64,000 bases of DNA from Vermamoeba vermiformis (GCA_045837725.1 JBEWZL010000287.1:1-64000); one strand, 5' to 3'. Numbered from the stretch's first letter, positions 8,347-22,523 are shown. A program made the numbers and translations. The notes: generated by a model not told the origin, from the letters alone.

Positions 8347-10395
8347 CTAAGGATTTGCTAGGCTAACTGAGCCACAAGAAGTTCCGCAAGAAGCATACGG
8401 CAAAGTATCTGGTACGATGTTGACTTCGGATGTGACCTTGAACTCGCTACCACCAATATCGTACGTGAATTCCAAGAAAAATAATCCCCAGCCTGCTGCA
8501 GGAGCTTTTCTTGATGCCACGTAGTACGCGTTATTCGTTGGATTAATAACAGTCGTGTTCCAAGTCAAACCTTGGTAGCATCCGTAACCACTGGCAGTGT
8601 AACACGCAAACAGTCTAAAATCACGCTTAGTAGTGCTAATACTATTCGTAGAATACATCAGCACTTGTTTCGGCGTGATATTCGAGACCGCAACAATCGC
8701 AGCGTTGCCGTTGCGAGAGGCAGTTTTGACCAAGTTCCAGTGCAGACCAGTTGGCGAGGCCTTGTTGTCCACTATCATATGGAAGAAGCTGTTGATGGAC
8801 ACTAACACGTCAGTCACGTTAAAAGTGCTCGAGAATGAGTGGTCGGCGCCAGGCAAGACACGAAGGTACTTCTCGCCAAGCAGATCTTGGAAGAAAAAGT
8901 TGGCAGAATCGGGTTGAAAGAACTCATCTTGCGAGGATACTATTATATACGCAGGCTTTGATTCGAATCTCGCGTTGAAGTTGATCGGATCGATCAAACC
9001 AGCCAGCGCATTGAACGGCGGAGTATTCAAATACGCCATATTGCCTGCACCATACTAAATATAATATAAGTTATTATATAATAAGTACTATATTATTGTG
9101 GCTTACGTAATCGGAGAAAGTCCAAGACCAGCCCCCTAGGGATCTATACGCGTTGTTCAGATTCGGAGTCATGTTGAGAATAGGCATGACAATAGGAACA
9201 AAGCCAATAATACGGTCATCGACACCAGCTGCAAGCCAAGTCGTCCAGCCTCTCTTTGAAGCACCAGACATGACGAACGAATCCACTCTGAAGTGAGGAG
9301 ACAAAATCTTGGATAGCGTCCCTATGCATAAGAATATTAGTATAATTATCGATGTTAGGTAATTAGACCTACATTGCACGAATAGCGGATTTAACTTGAG
9401 GGAATTGCAAGACCCAGTTCGGATCGGAAGAAGTGTTGGCCAAGAAGTGAGCCCAAGTATAGGCGATAATACCATCTTCTGTGCGCGAGGTTTGAGTCGG
9501 ATCATTAGTGAATACAATAGGCTGGTTGGGCACTTGTTGCAGTCCTATTGAATAAAATTAATTAGTTTCCAGTACAAATTCTGCGATTTCCTAATTTGGA
9601 ATTCGTATCAAATTTTTGTGTAGTACATGCTCGATTAATAAATAATATTGATATAGGCACTCACTCGCTGTTACAGCTTGGGTCCTAGGACATAAAAACG
9701 CGGTTATGCTGTCGAGACTTGTCGCGGCAAAACCGGATGCAGTGTTGCTTCCTCCGTCAATGTACAAAAATGCGGTGTTTTTAGACACCTATTAACTCAT
9801 TATTAGTACATATACATTACTTTTAGATATACTGTTCGACTTACATCGCTCGGAACGCAAATCGTCAATAGATGTGTCCAGACTGGTTTGTTGGATTCGG
9901 CATAGCTGAGCCAATTTTGCGATGTCAAGTTAAGGAACTACGATAATAGCATTAGTAACATCATACCGTATTATCAAAAGATTGAAAACGATCCACAGAG
10001 TATGACATTTGTGGATCCGAAAAGACAAAAAAATTCGGATCTTTCTGACCGAAGAGCGGAGCACGGAAGAGGAATAATTCCCATCGTTTACGTATAATAT
10101 ACTACTATTAAATCATATACGGAGCATCGAATCGATTGAATTTGATTAAATGAGGATTCTGCAAAGATTTCTTGTGATTTCTGTAATTATTGAAACGATA
10201 CGATGGTTGTGAATAAAAAATATCGATTATATAATAGACTTACATAAGCAGTATATGAAGCATCATTGATCGTTCCTATTAGCGAGTAAGCAAATGAATT
10301 GTCGCCATTGTTGATGTACGAATCTAGTGGAGTTTGGGTTGCCACCAAAACAACGCTACAAATTAATAATAAGACCACACCTCTCTTATGCATGT
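8347..10395 (-). CDS. AprA/PhoPQ-activated pathogenicity-related family secreted protein
   Basis: A multi-exon minus-strand gene. Exon 1 (10393 to about 10249) gives a signal peptide and TPLDSYINNGDNSFAYSL. Later exons give FLNLTSQNWLSYAESNKPVW (about 9850-9940), FLYIDGGSNTASGFAATSL (about 9670-9788), QQVPNQPIVFTNDPTQTSRT (about 9370-9545), SGASKRGWTTWLAAGVDDRI (about 9105-9330) and a 230-codon last exon (8347-9045). This is the order of the PhoPQ-activated pathogenicity-related family, an alpha/beta-hydrolase-like group that includes the Dictyostelium secreted proliferation repressor AprA. GASKRGW holds the nucleophile-elbow-like motif. A +1 shift is needed inside the exon near 9303-9306, at a run of four T on the coding strand, to join MDAIQDF with the SGASKRGW frame. 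The intron after exon 1 (about 9943-10248) is longer than usual. Confidence 0.85.
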
Positions 10396-11052
10396 TATAC
10401 CAACAATAAGGATATTGATATTATAAGAGCTTTTGTGGCAATGTAAGATGGAAATTGAATTGAAAAAATTTCGGATCGAGTTTTATCGACGCGAACACAA
10501 AAGATCACACAAATTTGATACGAAGATTAATTAATTCGCGTAATATTGATATTTTTTATCAAATTACGATGCGAGTATGAGGTGATGGCACGTGTTATAC
10601 AAAATTTGTTTTTCGGGCACAATTTCCCGTGGTTGTGCACGCTAGAGCGTATAAAATACATTCAAATAATATTATCGCCTAGTTAACGAGTATGTTTTAA
10701 ATGCATTATGTACTGAAAGCTCGAGATCTTTTGATACGGATGCAATATCCCGGGATATTAATTTTAAAAATTATTGTGATAATTATTTCCTTGAGTAGGT
10801 GTTGACATTAATACTTTAATTGACAATATCAAAATAATTTTTTGCAATATTCTGTGCGTTTTCTGAAATACGTAACTATCTCGATCTGCAACGCGTGTTG
10901 CTAATCTGTGCACTTACCTGGAACCCAGGCAAAGCTTATTTTGCCTTCATAAGAGCAATAGCGCAAGTATATTTAATCTTGTAGCAGTGTTGTATTCATT
11001 TTGCCATTCTATGGTCGTTAGGATTTTTTATTTGTAGAGCTCCGCTAATAGC
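10396..11052. other. Intergenic, no gene supported
   Basis: AT-rich spacer upstream of the AprA-like gene, likely holding its promoter. No recognisable RNA gene, repeat or ORF. Confidence 0.5.
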
Positions 11053-12567
11053 CTACATTTCAATTCTAGTCTCGCTAACAGAGTCCTCTAATATTATTGA
11101 GTTAATTTCCTGTAATTTTTCGCCTCGGTTTTCAAACTCAACTTCCACGTGATCTTCATCGCTCAATCGAGCCACATCCGCGTCGTCAAGAATAAGTACG
11201 TTTCCATTCTTAGTCAACCTTACGATCTCATTTGGATGTCGGTCGTATTTATGTGCAATGTTTTCTTTCAACAGATCCAATGTGACTGCTCCAAACATGC
11301 GAGAACCGATCTCTACCTCGCGGAACAACGTGTCGTTCTTTTGGGCCACACGAACGGACCTGGCAAATCTCGTTCTGACTTGTGATCTGACGAACGATGA
11401 TGTGAAGCTTATACCTAGTTAGCGCATTAGTTCGTTCTTAAGGCACTAAGTACATCCGAGAGTTTACCTTGTCTTCCGTACTTGACGCAGTTTCGAACGT
11501 GATAAACCCAGGCAGTGAGATAGTCTTAGGTGTAGATCTTAGTATAGCTGTAAAAGCAGTTGGACATGACTTACCAAAAAAGGAAAGTTCATCACCGATC
11601 GACTTTAAGTATGCATCCAAAATGATCGACAAGGGTAACTATCGATAGTCATTAGCATTGACACTAATGGTCTATATTACAGGCTTACGCTGTACACGAA
11701 CAGCACTATTAAAGCAGCGTATTGCATACCAACAGCTGAGGTCAGAGAAGAGCATCTGTAGCCAAAGAGTTAATATGGTTAATATGACCATTTATAATAA
11801 TCTTATACCCCATTTCTTGATATTTGTACCAAGTCTCTCCCTATTAAACTAATCAATTTCGCGATCGCGAACGGAATCCGATCTTACTTTGAATAGAGCA
11901 ATGCTGAAGGTAAGATCCATGATAGTCGCAAAGCAAATCGCCGCTTCCACAACGATCGCAAGTCTAAGCTATATGAAAACATTAGGTGATTATTCTATTT
12001 ACTTATGATTTTGCTTACGTGTCGCAAGATCGAAGCGCTTTCTCTTTTGAATCCTAGCGCACCGATAACCAAAATTATGGCGCTACATGCTATTGACATC
12101 CCCGATAAGCCAATGATACCCGCTTTGTTGTGGAGCCAAGGAACATATTTATAGCCGTATTGATTTTCCTGAAGCCTATCGAGACATCCTTGTGTCGCTG
12201 ACGGTTGGCTCATAAAAAATAGGGTGGCCAAAGATAAACAAGCAACGACGATCTGGTAATTAAAGATATTAGCTCGATGGGGCCTGTTGAAATTTTTGAA
12301 TTTTTGGATCTGCTCCGTACCGCTTGTACAATCAGTGCGCCCTTAAAGAAGGGTTTGATATTGACGGACATTAAGATATTTTGTTTACGGGGTAAGATGA
12401 TGAACTGTTAATCACGCAGAATCCAGAAAAATCAATCCGAGTACAGCTTCGTCGTTCGATCTGGTAGTCTGGCAAATCATAAATAAACCTTGATTGTTCG
12501 AGGACAGCTTTTATTTGTTATTTTTGCTTACGTCATCAACTTCCACGTCGTCCCGATGTGATTCCAT
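11053..12567 (-). CDS. Four-transmembrane protein with cytoplasmic ubiquitin-like C-terminal region, unknown
   Basis: Exons can be joined from MESHRDDVEVDD (about 12567) through FIILPRKQNILMSVNIKPFF, then TM1 (IVVACLSLATLFFM), an extracellular loop, TM2 (IIGLSGMSIACSAIILVIGA), TM3 (LAIVVEAAICFATIMDLTFS), a 32-nt mini-exon (GETWYKYQEMG), TM4 (AVGMQYAALIVLFVYS), and LPLSIILDAYLKSIGDELSF. The layout resembles claudin or tetraspan proteins, but no family motif is certain. The last exon (11053 to about 11380) encodes a compact domain (LLKENIAHKYDRHPNEIVRL ... VLILDDADVARLSDEDHVEV), similar in pattern to ubiquitin-like or PB1 folds and to the C-terminus of grainyhead/CP2 factors. The junction joining it to the TM part is not resolved by eye, so there may be two genes. 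Confidence 0.5.
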
Positions 12568-13382
12568 TTTTGATGATTCTTTTTATCCTTTTTGGCTTAG
12601 ATATTAGTTGTTGGTGACTACAAGGCAAGCGAATGACCGATCAGCCTTGTTTCGAAAAATGCAACGTTGCAGCTTAACTATCAATCAAAAGGTTTTTGAG
12701 ACAAGGACGTGCCGGTGCAGATTTGTTTTTGCATTGTAATATTTTCATCCACATTGCTTGTTAATATGGTAAAAAAATATTTATATTATTCTCCAGCGGT
12801 TTTAACACTATATTTGATTAAAATATTGAATTACCGCTCGATTTTTAATTATTATTACAATTAATTGTCTTACCTACTCCCAGCCAACCTTGCACTTTTA
12901 TTTAGTGCTTGAAGGACTGTAATTATTTATTTGTAGTTAGAACTAATTTTGAGTTTATTCCTAGGAACGTGTTGCTCAAGTTGAGGAGTGTCCATCCGCT
13001 TTAATTGTCAATATTTCTGAATTGTAACGAATTTTTATTCGCTTGCCTATTGCGGAATGGCTGATTTTTACGAAAGATCGCAATTTCGAATCTTTACTGC
13101 GGAGAGTCGTAACATCTCTGATCCCGCGTATCAATAGACGTAGAAATTTCGACTTGTGTACGTGCATCCCTAATGTAATTGGCGTCGTCGTGGCCAAATA
13201 ATATTTGAATTCAATAACCTTGTGGAAATAAAAATTTGGTTCGTTTTACTTTTTATTCGGGTTTTGACCTTAATAAGGTTGTCTTGTGTGTACAATCGAT
13301 AAATATGAACAGTATTATATTACAACATGCGCTATAGGCATCTCAATAGGGTACTTCCGGAAGCTCATCGAAAATGAAGTTT
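12568..13382. other. Mostly intergenic; one small basic ORF
   Basis: This AT-rich stretch contains a 73-codon minus-strand frame at 12976-13197 starting MATTTPITLGMHVHKSKFLR. It is very basic and has no recognised domain. No intron signals or homologous motif support it, so it may be chance. Confidence 0.3.
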
Positions 13383-15164
13383 TCATCGAGCGCTGACATC
13401 CCCGTTTGTGGTGAACGGATCCACAAGGTCTGTATTTGCCACAGACTCTTCCAAACTCCTTGAGAGCCGCTGAACTAACAAAGCAAGTGGATCTTGGTAG
13501 TCACTATTGTGCTGAATGCAAAATATTCTGTAGCCAGGGCAATTGACCGATAATTGTCGCGCATACGTTTCAAGCTACAATTAACGGGATAAGATAAGTA
13601 TACTAATATTATTACGACTATAGTGAAGCTTGTTTTACCTCTTGTATTCTAATGCTCGGAACACCAAACATGCTCCAATGGTATTCTGCGAAGGTTACCA
13701 TTTTGGAGGTGGCCAGATCGTGCACTTGCAAGCACTTGAATAGCCTCATAAACTGATCGCATTCTTCGTTCATTGCCAAATAGTCTCGGAAGAAGGCAAA
13801 TCTTATGGACCGCGCAATGTGGATGTACCCTTGCGAAACACTGACGAACGAGTTAAAACTGATTTTCAACACTCGAAATAACCAGCCAATAATGTAGTGT
13901 CTCACCTAGAGTTAAAGAATCTATATGTTGAGTACTTACAGCTCGAGAGAAGGACTGAAATTTCTTGCAGATTCTTCCATCAGATCGATGGCACCTAGAA
14001 GCTCTTCTCTAGTGGCACAATACGGCAAGCTAATAATAGCCTGATATCGAAGTTAGTATACATTATCATCACGTCAAGACTTTCGTATTCTGAAATAAGA
14101 CGTACCTTTGTCAAGTTGTAGATGTGGTATTGGACTTGACTCCATTTTTCAGTCAATGTCGCTATACCATTCAATCGTCTGCGCACCTGGTCTTTGGTAT
14201 CGCACACAGTAATAGCATTTAAATAATAACGCAGTTTGAGCGCGATGCTTTGAGGAATTGGCTTCGTCTCGTGGACACCCGATACTAACAGATCCATTCG
14301 GCCTTGACTACGCTGAATGCTGTATATACTCGATGCCAAGCCCTTGCTAACTTTCAAATAGTTGACGCCATTGTTATAGTCTTGTTCGAGTAAGTGTGAC
14401 AGGCCCAAATGGTGGAACCCGAGTGCTGCATCCATCGTGATACTCGACATGGCTTGTGGTAAATATTGCCTTGTTATAAATTATTAGGGATCGGTGTCAT
14501 TATTATATGCTTATTATATGATCCTACTTGGCCTGATCCATGAATAAATGACCTTGTTCGATGTGGCCCACTGCCAGAGCTGCGTATGCTGCTGTTGAAA
14601 GGACCCGAAACTTTTGTTCGGGGACTAATGTAATAAATTGAGCAAGCCTATTATGTCAAGCACGATAGTATTGCGTACCTAATGTAAGACTGGTATTTGG
14701 AAGTAAAACCGGGCACAACCGAAAATCTACTGTCTGATAATAGGCCGCGGTGAAGAAATTTATCATCATATTAACATTGGTATTATTATTGGCGAGAGTA
14801 ATGGCGCTATTGAGGCTTGGACACGAATCTACAGGGAAATTAATTATTTGAATTAAAAATTATTAATGCACACCGTACCTTGACTGGCGTATATCTGGTT
14901 TTGTTCGTGAGGTTGGTTTTGTGTTTTTATACGAAAGCCGCCTCTTGGCTTTGGTTTTTCGTAGATGCAATCCAGCTTGAATTTTGCGCATCTGGAACAA
15001 GGGGCCTCGCCATTACATCGTCTATGATTGGCCCTACAATGAGCACAGGCTTGGTTGACATACAGCCCCTTTCTTATTTTAATATTTTGAGTCGGAACGA
15101 TGGCTACCGAGTGCATCTGACCGTGATTGCTTGTCTTTCGTCGAGTTTGACCGATTATGTGCAA
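13383..15164 (-). CDS. Zn(II)2Cys6 binuclear cluster transcription factor
   Basis: The N-terminal exon (15164 to about 14875) carries a CX2CX6CX5CX2CX6C zinc cluster (begins CAHCRANHRRC, ends CSRCAKFKLDC) followed by a basic linker KPKPRGGFRIKT, the GAL4-type DNA-binding module. Later exons at about 14700-14830, 14530-14650, 13995-14450, 13920-13960, 13625-13905 and 13383-13575 encode a mostly helical C-terminal half, in keeping with fungal-type regulators (LGLSHLLEQDYNNGVNYLKV and similar helices). The family is dominant in fungi but is known in some amoebozoans. Two reading frames of the last exon stay open: one ends GDVSAR at 13383, the other ends FDELPEVPY about 40 nt further on, so the exact C-terminus is undecided. 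Confidence 0.8.
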
Positions 15165-15289
15165 TTAACTATTTCATTCGTAAAAGAACACGAAATATGT
15201 TGAAAAACTCACAATTTCAATGTTTTACGGTTGTCACTTTTTGTATTCAAGATTTCGTTTCGCGTTAGAAGCCCAAAAGGGAAATAGAA

Positions 15290-15450
15290 TAGAATAGAAT
15301 AGAATTTTTATTTGTTTTGGCGAAAAGTATTACAGGTACGGAGCGGTACGGTCAGGGAGTTCAACCCTTCTGTCAAAACGCCGAGACGCTAGGGCCAGGT
15401 CCGGTCTGAAGTCGTCCAGTGGTAACTTAATCCCCGCGGAGTCTCTTCGT
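15290..15450 (-). mobile_element. Short retroposon (SINE or 5'-truncated LINE) sharing the LINE 3' end
   Basis: A 161-bp insert flanked by direct repeats AAAGGGAAATAGAA (15276-15289) and AAAGGGAAAATAGAA (15451-15465). Read on the minus strand it ends in a (TATTC)n tail. Its last 75 nt match the end of the LINE at 954-1030: both have CGTTTTG, GGGTTGAACTCCC, GTACCGCTC and AATAAAAATTC in the same order. The upstream half is only weakly similar. It is therefore either a SINE that borrows the LINE tail or a truncated copy of a related LINE. Confidence 0.85.
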
Positions 15451-15465
15451 AAAGGGAAAATAGAA

Positions 15466-16077
15466 ACGGCAAAATAACAATATGACTTATTCCAGAATAA
15501 TTATCTTATGTTGATAAGAGATGCTAACAGGTGTAACAGTCCGAACTGTAAATCATATGGTGTGTCAACATTCTGTTTCGGTCCTATTAATTATAGTATG
15601 GGCTTAGAATTAAGTTTCATTCAATCACTGCATTATATCGCGATCCAACACGATAATTAATTAGAAATTTTCATTAATTTTGCTTGCTGGACTTTGATGT
15701 AGTGATTTTAAATGAATCAAATCTAAGCCCACCCCCCATTTTAAAAATCAATTTTCAGACTGTTACATGTATCTCGGTTAATCTCCCGCTTCGAGATTGT
15801 TGATTATACAAATATCGCTTAATTGCTTTAAAATGAGATAATAGTATAATATTATTGCACAAAGTGGTACCGATGAATGTTTCGCACGGCTAAAAATTAA
15901 ATAGCAGTTTTGGGTTGTCAAATTTCCAGCGTGAAAAAGTGATTTAAAATTTAAACAGTTTCTGAAAGGTAGCACATTATTTAATCTTCGAATCGTTGCC
16001 CTTCAGTAAACACACAAGTTCTTTCATTTTGCAGTTTGCGTTGCTAAACGTACGAAGAGGACTTGGATTTTGAAGCG
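15466..16077. other. Intergenic, no gene supported
   Basis: AT-rich spacer between the retroposon and the kinase gene. It probably holds the kinase promoter and 5' UTR. No ORF with recognisable features. Confidence 0.5.
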
Positions 16078-18556
<2,479 letters not shown>

Positions 18557-18865
18557 TAATATATAATTATACAAGAGTAATAACTATACGAGAATGATAT
18601 TAATACGAGAGCATTAGTATCAGGTCGTGTTATTATTCAATTCTTTTTGTACAATTTTTCTTATTTCTCATAATAAAGTAAACGTCGCATCGTTAAATTA
18701 AATAAGAATAATAATCATATATATATGTAATTATTTGATGATACATTATTGAATTTTTACTCAAAGAATTAACTTTTTTATTCTTTTTCCGCTTATTCTT
18801 CGTTACTCCTTTTCCTTCAAACGCAAAATCAATTCTTTTATTTAACACTGCGAGTCAATACCATT
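18557..18865. other. Intergenic, no gene supported
   Basis: A 309-bp AT-rich spacer with an AATAAA signal at 18671-18676 that could end the kinase transcript. Nothing else is recognised. Confidence 0.45.
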
Positions 18866-19508
18866 ATGGAGGGGCATAGTATCCGTATAATGGATAATCT
18901 TGACAATCCAAACGACAATCTGGCTCAACAGCTCCTCGATAGCGAATTCAGCTACGAAGAAATGCTAGATCTGCTGTCTGGAAATGAAGTCGGCACTGAA
19001 CATACTACGGATAATTTGAATATGTAAGTATCGCGTATTCAGTTTGAAAAATTAGATTAATTTTAATTAATTCCTTTTAGGGTTCCAGTTGTCAAAGTGA
19101 TCCGACCGAAAAGTTTAGGCACTAGATTGCCTGGTACGCATTAATATTTTGGATTAAATTCAAGGAGTACTAATTTAATTATTATAAATAGAGGAAGAAA
19201 GAAGAAATAGATTGTTGAAGTTGCCAGATCTCCAAGTTAATGAAATTCTTTTGAAGACGAGAAGTGAATATTATTTTTTCATATCAATACACGCCGAACT
19301 GGGCATTAAAGTGATCAAAAATAGAGCTCGAGAGCCACAAAAGATGATGAAAATTATTGAAGAATTCTCCGACAAGCGAGGCACATTTTTTAAACTCAAA
19401 CACGCTTCACTCACGCAGACGCATTATTTATTTGAATTCTTCGAAAAAAATACGAGCGGATCTGCTGAGCGCCATCCCAGTCAGAACTTTTCTCATCAAA
19501 ATGGTTAA
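18866..19508 (+). CDS. Hypothetical protein, unknown
   Basis: Three exons join in frame: MEGHSIRIMDNLDNPNDNLA ... (18866-19024), VPVVKVIRPKSLGTRLP (about 19081-19132), and EEERRNRLLKLPDLQVNEIL onward (from about 19191) to a stop at 19506-19508. The N-terminal third is acidic; the C-terminal part looks like a compact alpha/beta domain (ILLKTRSEYYFFISIHAELG, HASLTQTHYLFEFFEKN). I do not recognise the family. The frame's stop overlaps the ATG of the STAND ATPase gene by 8 bp, so it could be a separate small gene, an upstream ORF on the same mRNA, or 5' exons of the STAND gene with a missed splice. Confidence 0.55.
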
Positions 19509-22116
19509 GCCAGCGAACAACAACAATATTCCTCAGCCTATTGAATATGAAGAGGAAGAGTACCTACAAATTAAGCGACAAAAAACTCACGCTGAAGATC
19601 TGCCAGTCCAACCAGTTGTCGGATCCTACCCGGATCCAGTGTTGCCAGTGTACTCAGAGAACAACACTAATCAACAGCACTACCCTAATAACAACAATCC
19701 CGACGACTTCTCACCTGATGACTTTATAATGTCGGATTATACTGCCTTTCAAGGTCTCAACTTGGGCTACGAACCGACCCCTTCGAGCGGATCCGTTCAA
19801 GAAGTCACGACTTTTGCACCAGCCACTGCGTTAGTGACAGATGCAGTGCCTTATATTCATCCTCATGATTACAATCAAAACGGCCCTGTGAATGCGGAAC
19901 AACAATTGCCGGTGCAACTTGAAAAGGCTAAGCGCAACGGATTCCCGCCAAAGAAAGGTCCAGTGATTGACCAATCAGCGCTGCTGCAAGAAATCGGACT
20001 GAAATTACAAGAAAAACGTGTGCTTATCATTCACGGCGTGTCTGGCGTCGGCAAATCGACTTTAGCCTCGGTACGTACATTTCGTCCAAACCTTCATTTG
20101 ACACGTGTCACTCGAAATATTTTTCACGTGTCATTGTACAATATTTGTTTGACACTTTGACACGTGGTTAATGATGTATATTTGCATGACACCTTTTAGC
20201 ATAGTCAGTCTGGATACGTACTTACGTTGCCTTTTTAGGAGTATGGATATATGCCTCGACCAAGCCAGAGCCAGTACAAATTTGCCGTGTGGATCGATTG
20301 CAAAACTGAAAAAACGTTGATGAGCAGCTTCACTCGCATCGCAAAGTTCCTTAGCATTAACGAACCAGATGGAGACCGAGAAGTTCAAGTGGTGCTAGAA
20401 ACACTTCAAAATAGCAATTGTCTAGTTATATATGACAACTGTAATGGCGACATGGTGGACACTGTGTTCGACAGTTTTTTTCCAAACGATCCGGATCCGA
20501 GCCACGTGATCATTACCACGCAATTACCGCAGTCAAAATGGATCGTAGAGAAGATGGAAGTAGCTCATATGACCGTAGAAAACTATCCTGAAGCTCACAT
20601 ATTGCAGTACATATTGGAAGTGTTGCGGATCCACGATCCGACACAAGAAACCTTGACCGCGGCTATCGATATCATCAAGGAATACAAAAGCTTTACGCTG
20701 TTGATGTCTCTGATCCCACAATATATTCGCATGGAAGATTCAACACTGATAGAATTCATGCGCAAGTATCGAGATCTGTTCGTCACTATGGCACCATTGA
20801 ACGTGGCACGAGAAGACATACCACTCAAAATGATTATAGACTCGTTAAATCTCAAGTGCAAGATGTTCTTGCGATTGTTATCGTTCATGAACTCGTTGGC
20901 TGGCATTCATTTTTTCACTGAATCCGCGTTCTTTGTCGAAGATCAACTTAGCAACACAAAATTCTCAGAATTGAAGAGAGGAGTGTCCAAATTAAGAAAT
21001 TTATCGCTTATCGAGTTCTTTGACGATGGTCAAGCAGTGAAGATTGGACATGAATGGATCGAACATTACTTGCTCAGATCTACGACAGATAACGATATCC
21101 AGTTGATATATGAAAACTGGCATTTATTATTCAATGGTCTGATTCATGTGGAAAGAGCTAAATATGAAATTGGCGACGTTTTTACATCGTTATTGAAACA
21201 CGTGCAAAAAGACACCGAACACCCACACGTGAAAGAGCTATTTCTCAACGCAGTGACGGACAATCTTGTCAATTGGACTTCACCAAAGCCACCTCAATTA
21301 TACGTCAATATCCTCAGAGACTTGCCAAATATATCTTTGCAACAATTTATCATCCGCGGAGTCACGCACAACGACGAAGATAAACTCAAGCGCGTATTAG
21401 AGCACTATCGCATGGAAAATATTGAAGACCATCTGCACGTGATAATAGCGTCTTTTTACTACGCGAGAATGCTTTCAGTGAAAGGCGAATTCAACGAATC
21501 GTTGCAACTGCTGTACAGGTGTCAAACGTACATGTCACGGTACATGGATCCGAAACACGTTTTTTGTCAGAATGTCTACAGAGAATACGCACTAGCTTTA
21601 TATCATACCGGCCAATATCAAGAAACAATCGACGTACTAACTACGTGCCATCACATGCGCATTAAGGACGATACGAAATGTTACTTAGGACTCGCGAAAT
21701 TTCACCTGAATGACATTATTGGCGCATGGAAAATTCTCAAAGAGTACATAATCGACACTATACACCTGCGCAATAGGTGTGATTTGCATATAATTTCAAT
21801 GCGAGAAGGCCTGGCGACATTACTGCAGTGCGAAATAATGCTTAATACGCCGTTCCCAAGTATTCTTCATCAAGACGCTGAAATGCAACTCCATCAAGCG
21901 ATTCATATCGCACAAACGCTATATAATACTCACCATCACTTGTTTCAGAGGCAACAGATCGTAGTCAATCAACAAACGTTCTCGATAGGTCAATTCGACG
22001 ACGAACCAGTGCAGCAGTACACAGCGATTGAGTTTCAAGGAAGAATGATTGTTATTTATAGAGTGGCGCAAGTGAGCAAATGGTGCATATTGTACGTCAA
22101 CAACTTCATTTTCTGA
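19501..22116 (+). CDS. STAND/NB-ARC-like P-loop ATPase with TPR-type C-terminal region
   Basis: Two exons, 19501-20070 and 20239-22116, about 815 residues. Residues 1-150 are disordered and rich in Asn, Pro, Gln and Glu, with a basic patch (QIKRQKTH). The P-loop is GVSGVGKSTLAS at about residue 180-191, split from the rest by the intron. Next come Walker B LVIYDNCNGD and an RNBS-B-like HVIITTQLPQSKW, then a winged-helix-like region around FFTESAFFVEDQ. The C-terminal 350 residues are helical and TPR-like (ASFYYARMLSVKGEFNESLQ, YREYALALYHTGQYQETIDV). This is the layout of NLR-type signalling ATPases with a TPR sensor, but with no TIR, CARD or other effector domain at the N-terminus. A possible donor (CAA|GTGAGC at about 22073) could lead to further exons, so the C-terminus is uncertain. 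Confidence 0.8.
20099..20110. repeat. 12-bp palindrome TGACACGTGTCA (intron of STAND gene)
   Basis: A perfect palindrome centred on CACGTG. Two partial copies lie in the same 168-nt intron: CACGTGTCA at 20125-20133 and TGACACGTGG at 20158-20167. Confidence 0.8.
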
Positions 22117-22523
22117 AAGCTTGGCTTAGTACCAGGATCCGTAATATAAATGCTCGTTTTAGAGGTGCTTAATATTCCTTCATTGACATATGAGGTTTCA
22201 TAACACTGATGGAAGTGGATGTGCGTGAAAATAAAACTAGTTTTAGCACTTTGAACGGCACCCTGTTCGACCCGAAGTGCAAAGACTCTTCATCCAAGTA
22301 AGGCAACCGCGTGCCAGTTCGAAAATGCATTCTTCTCTTTTCTTCGGATAAACGACAATACTTCATTTTGAATCAGTCCTACCATCCTGCCATTTGCTCG
22401 ATACTCTCTCGCTTTGATCCAGATGGATTTGGAAAATAGTATTTATTCTTTACTTAGTGGACAGTCCCGCAGTATGATTGTACGAAGAATAAAATATTTT
22501 GAGCGCAACTAAAACTACGCCTA
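22117..22523. other. Spacer between convergent genes; possible extra exon
   Basis: Lies between the STAND gene and the 3' end of the PSI-repeat gene. A plus-strand frame at 22210-22302 (MEVDVRENKTSFSTLNGTLF ... SSSK, stop) looks coding-like, but I found no clean splice linking it to the STAND gene. Confidence 0.35.

Noticed and set aside
9995-10130. Coding-like frame (FFVFSDPQMSYSVDRFQSF) in the first intron of the AprA-like gene
   Set aside because: The flanking exons SYTAY and FLNLTSQNW are adjacent in the family, so this segment is most likely intronic, and its frame has no clean splice on both sides.
15285-15310. GAATA repeat as a plain microsatellite
   Set aside because: It is the tail of a retroposon with a target-site duplication.
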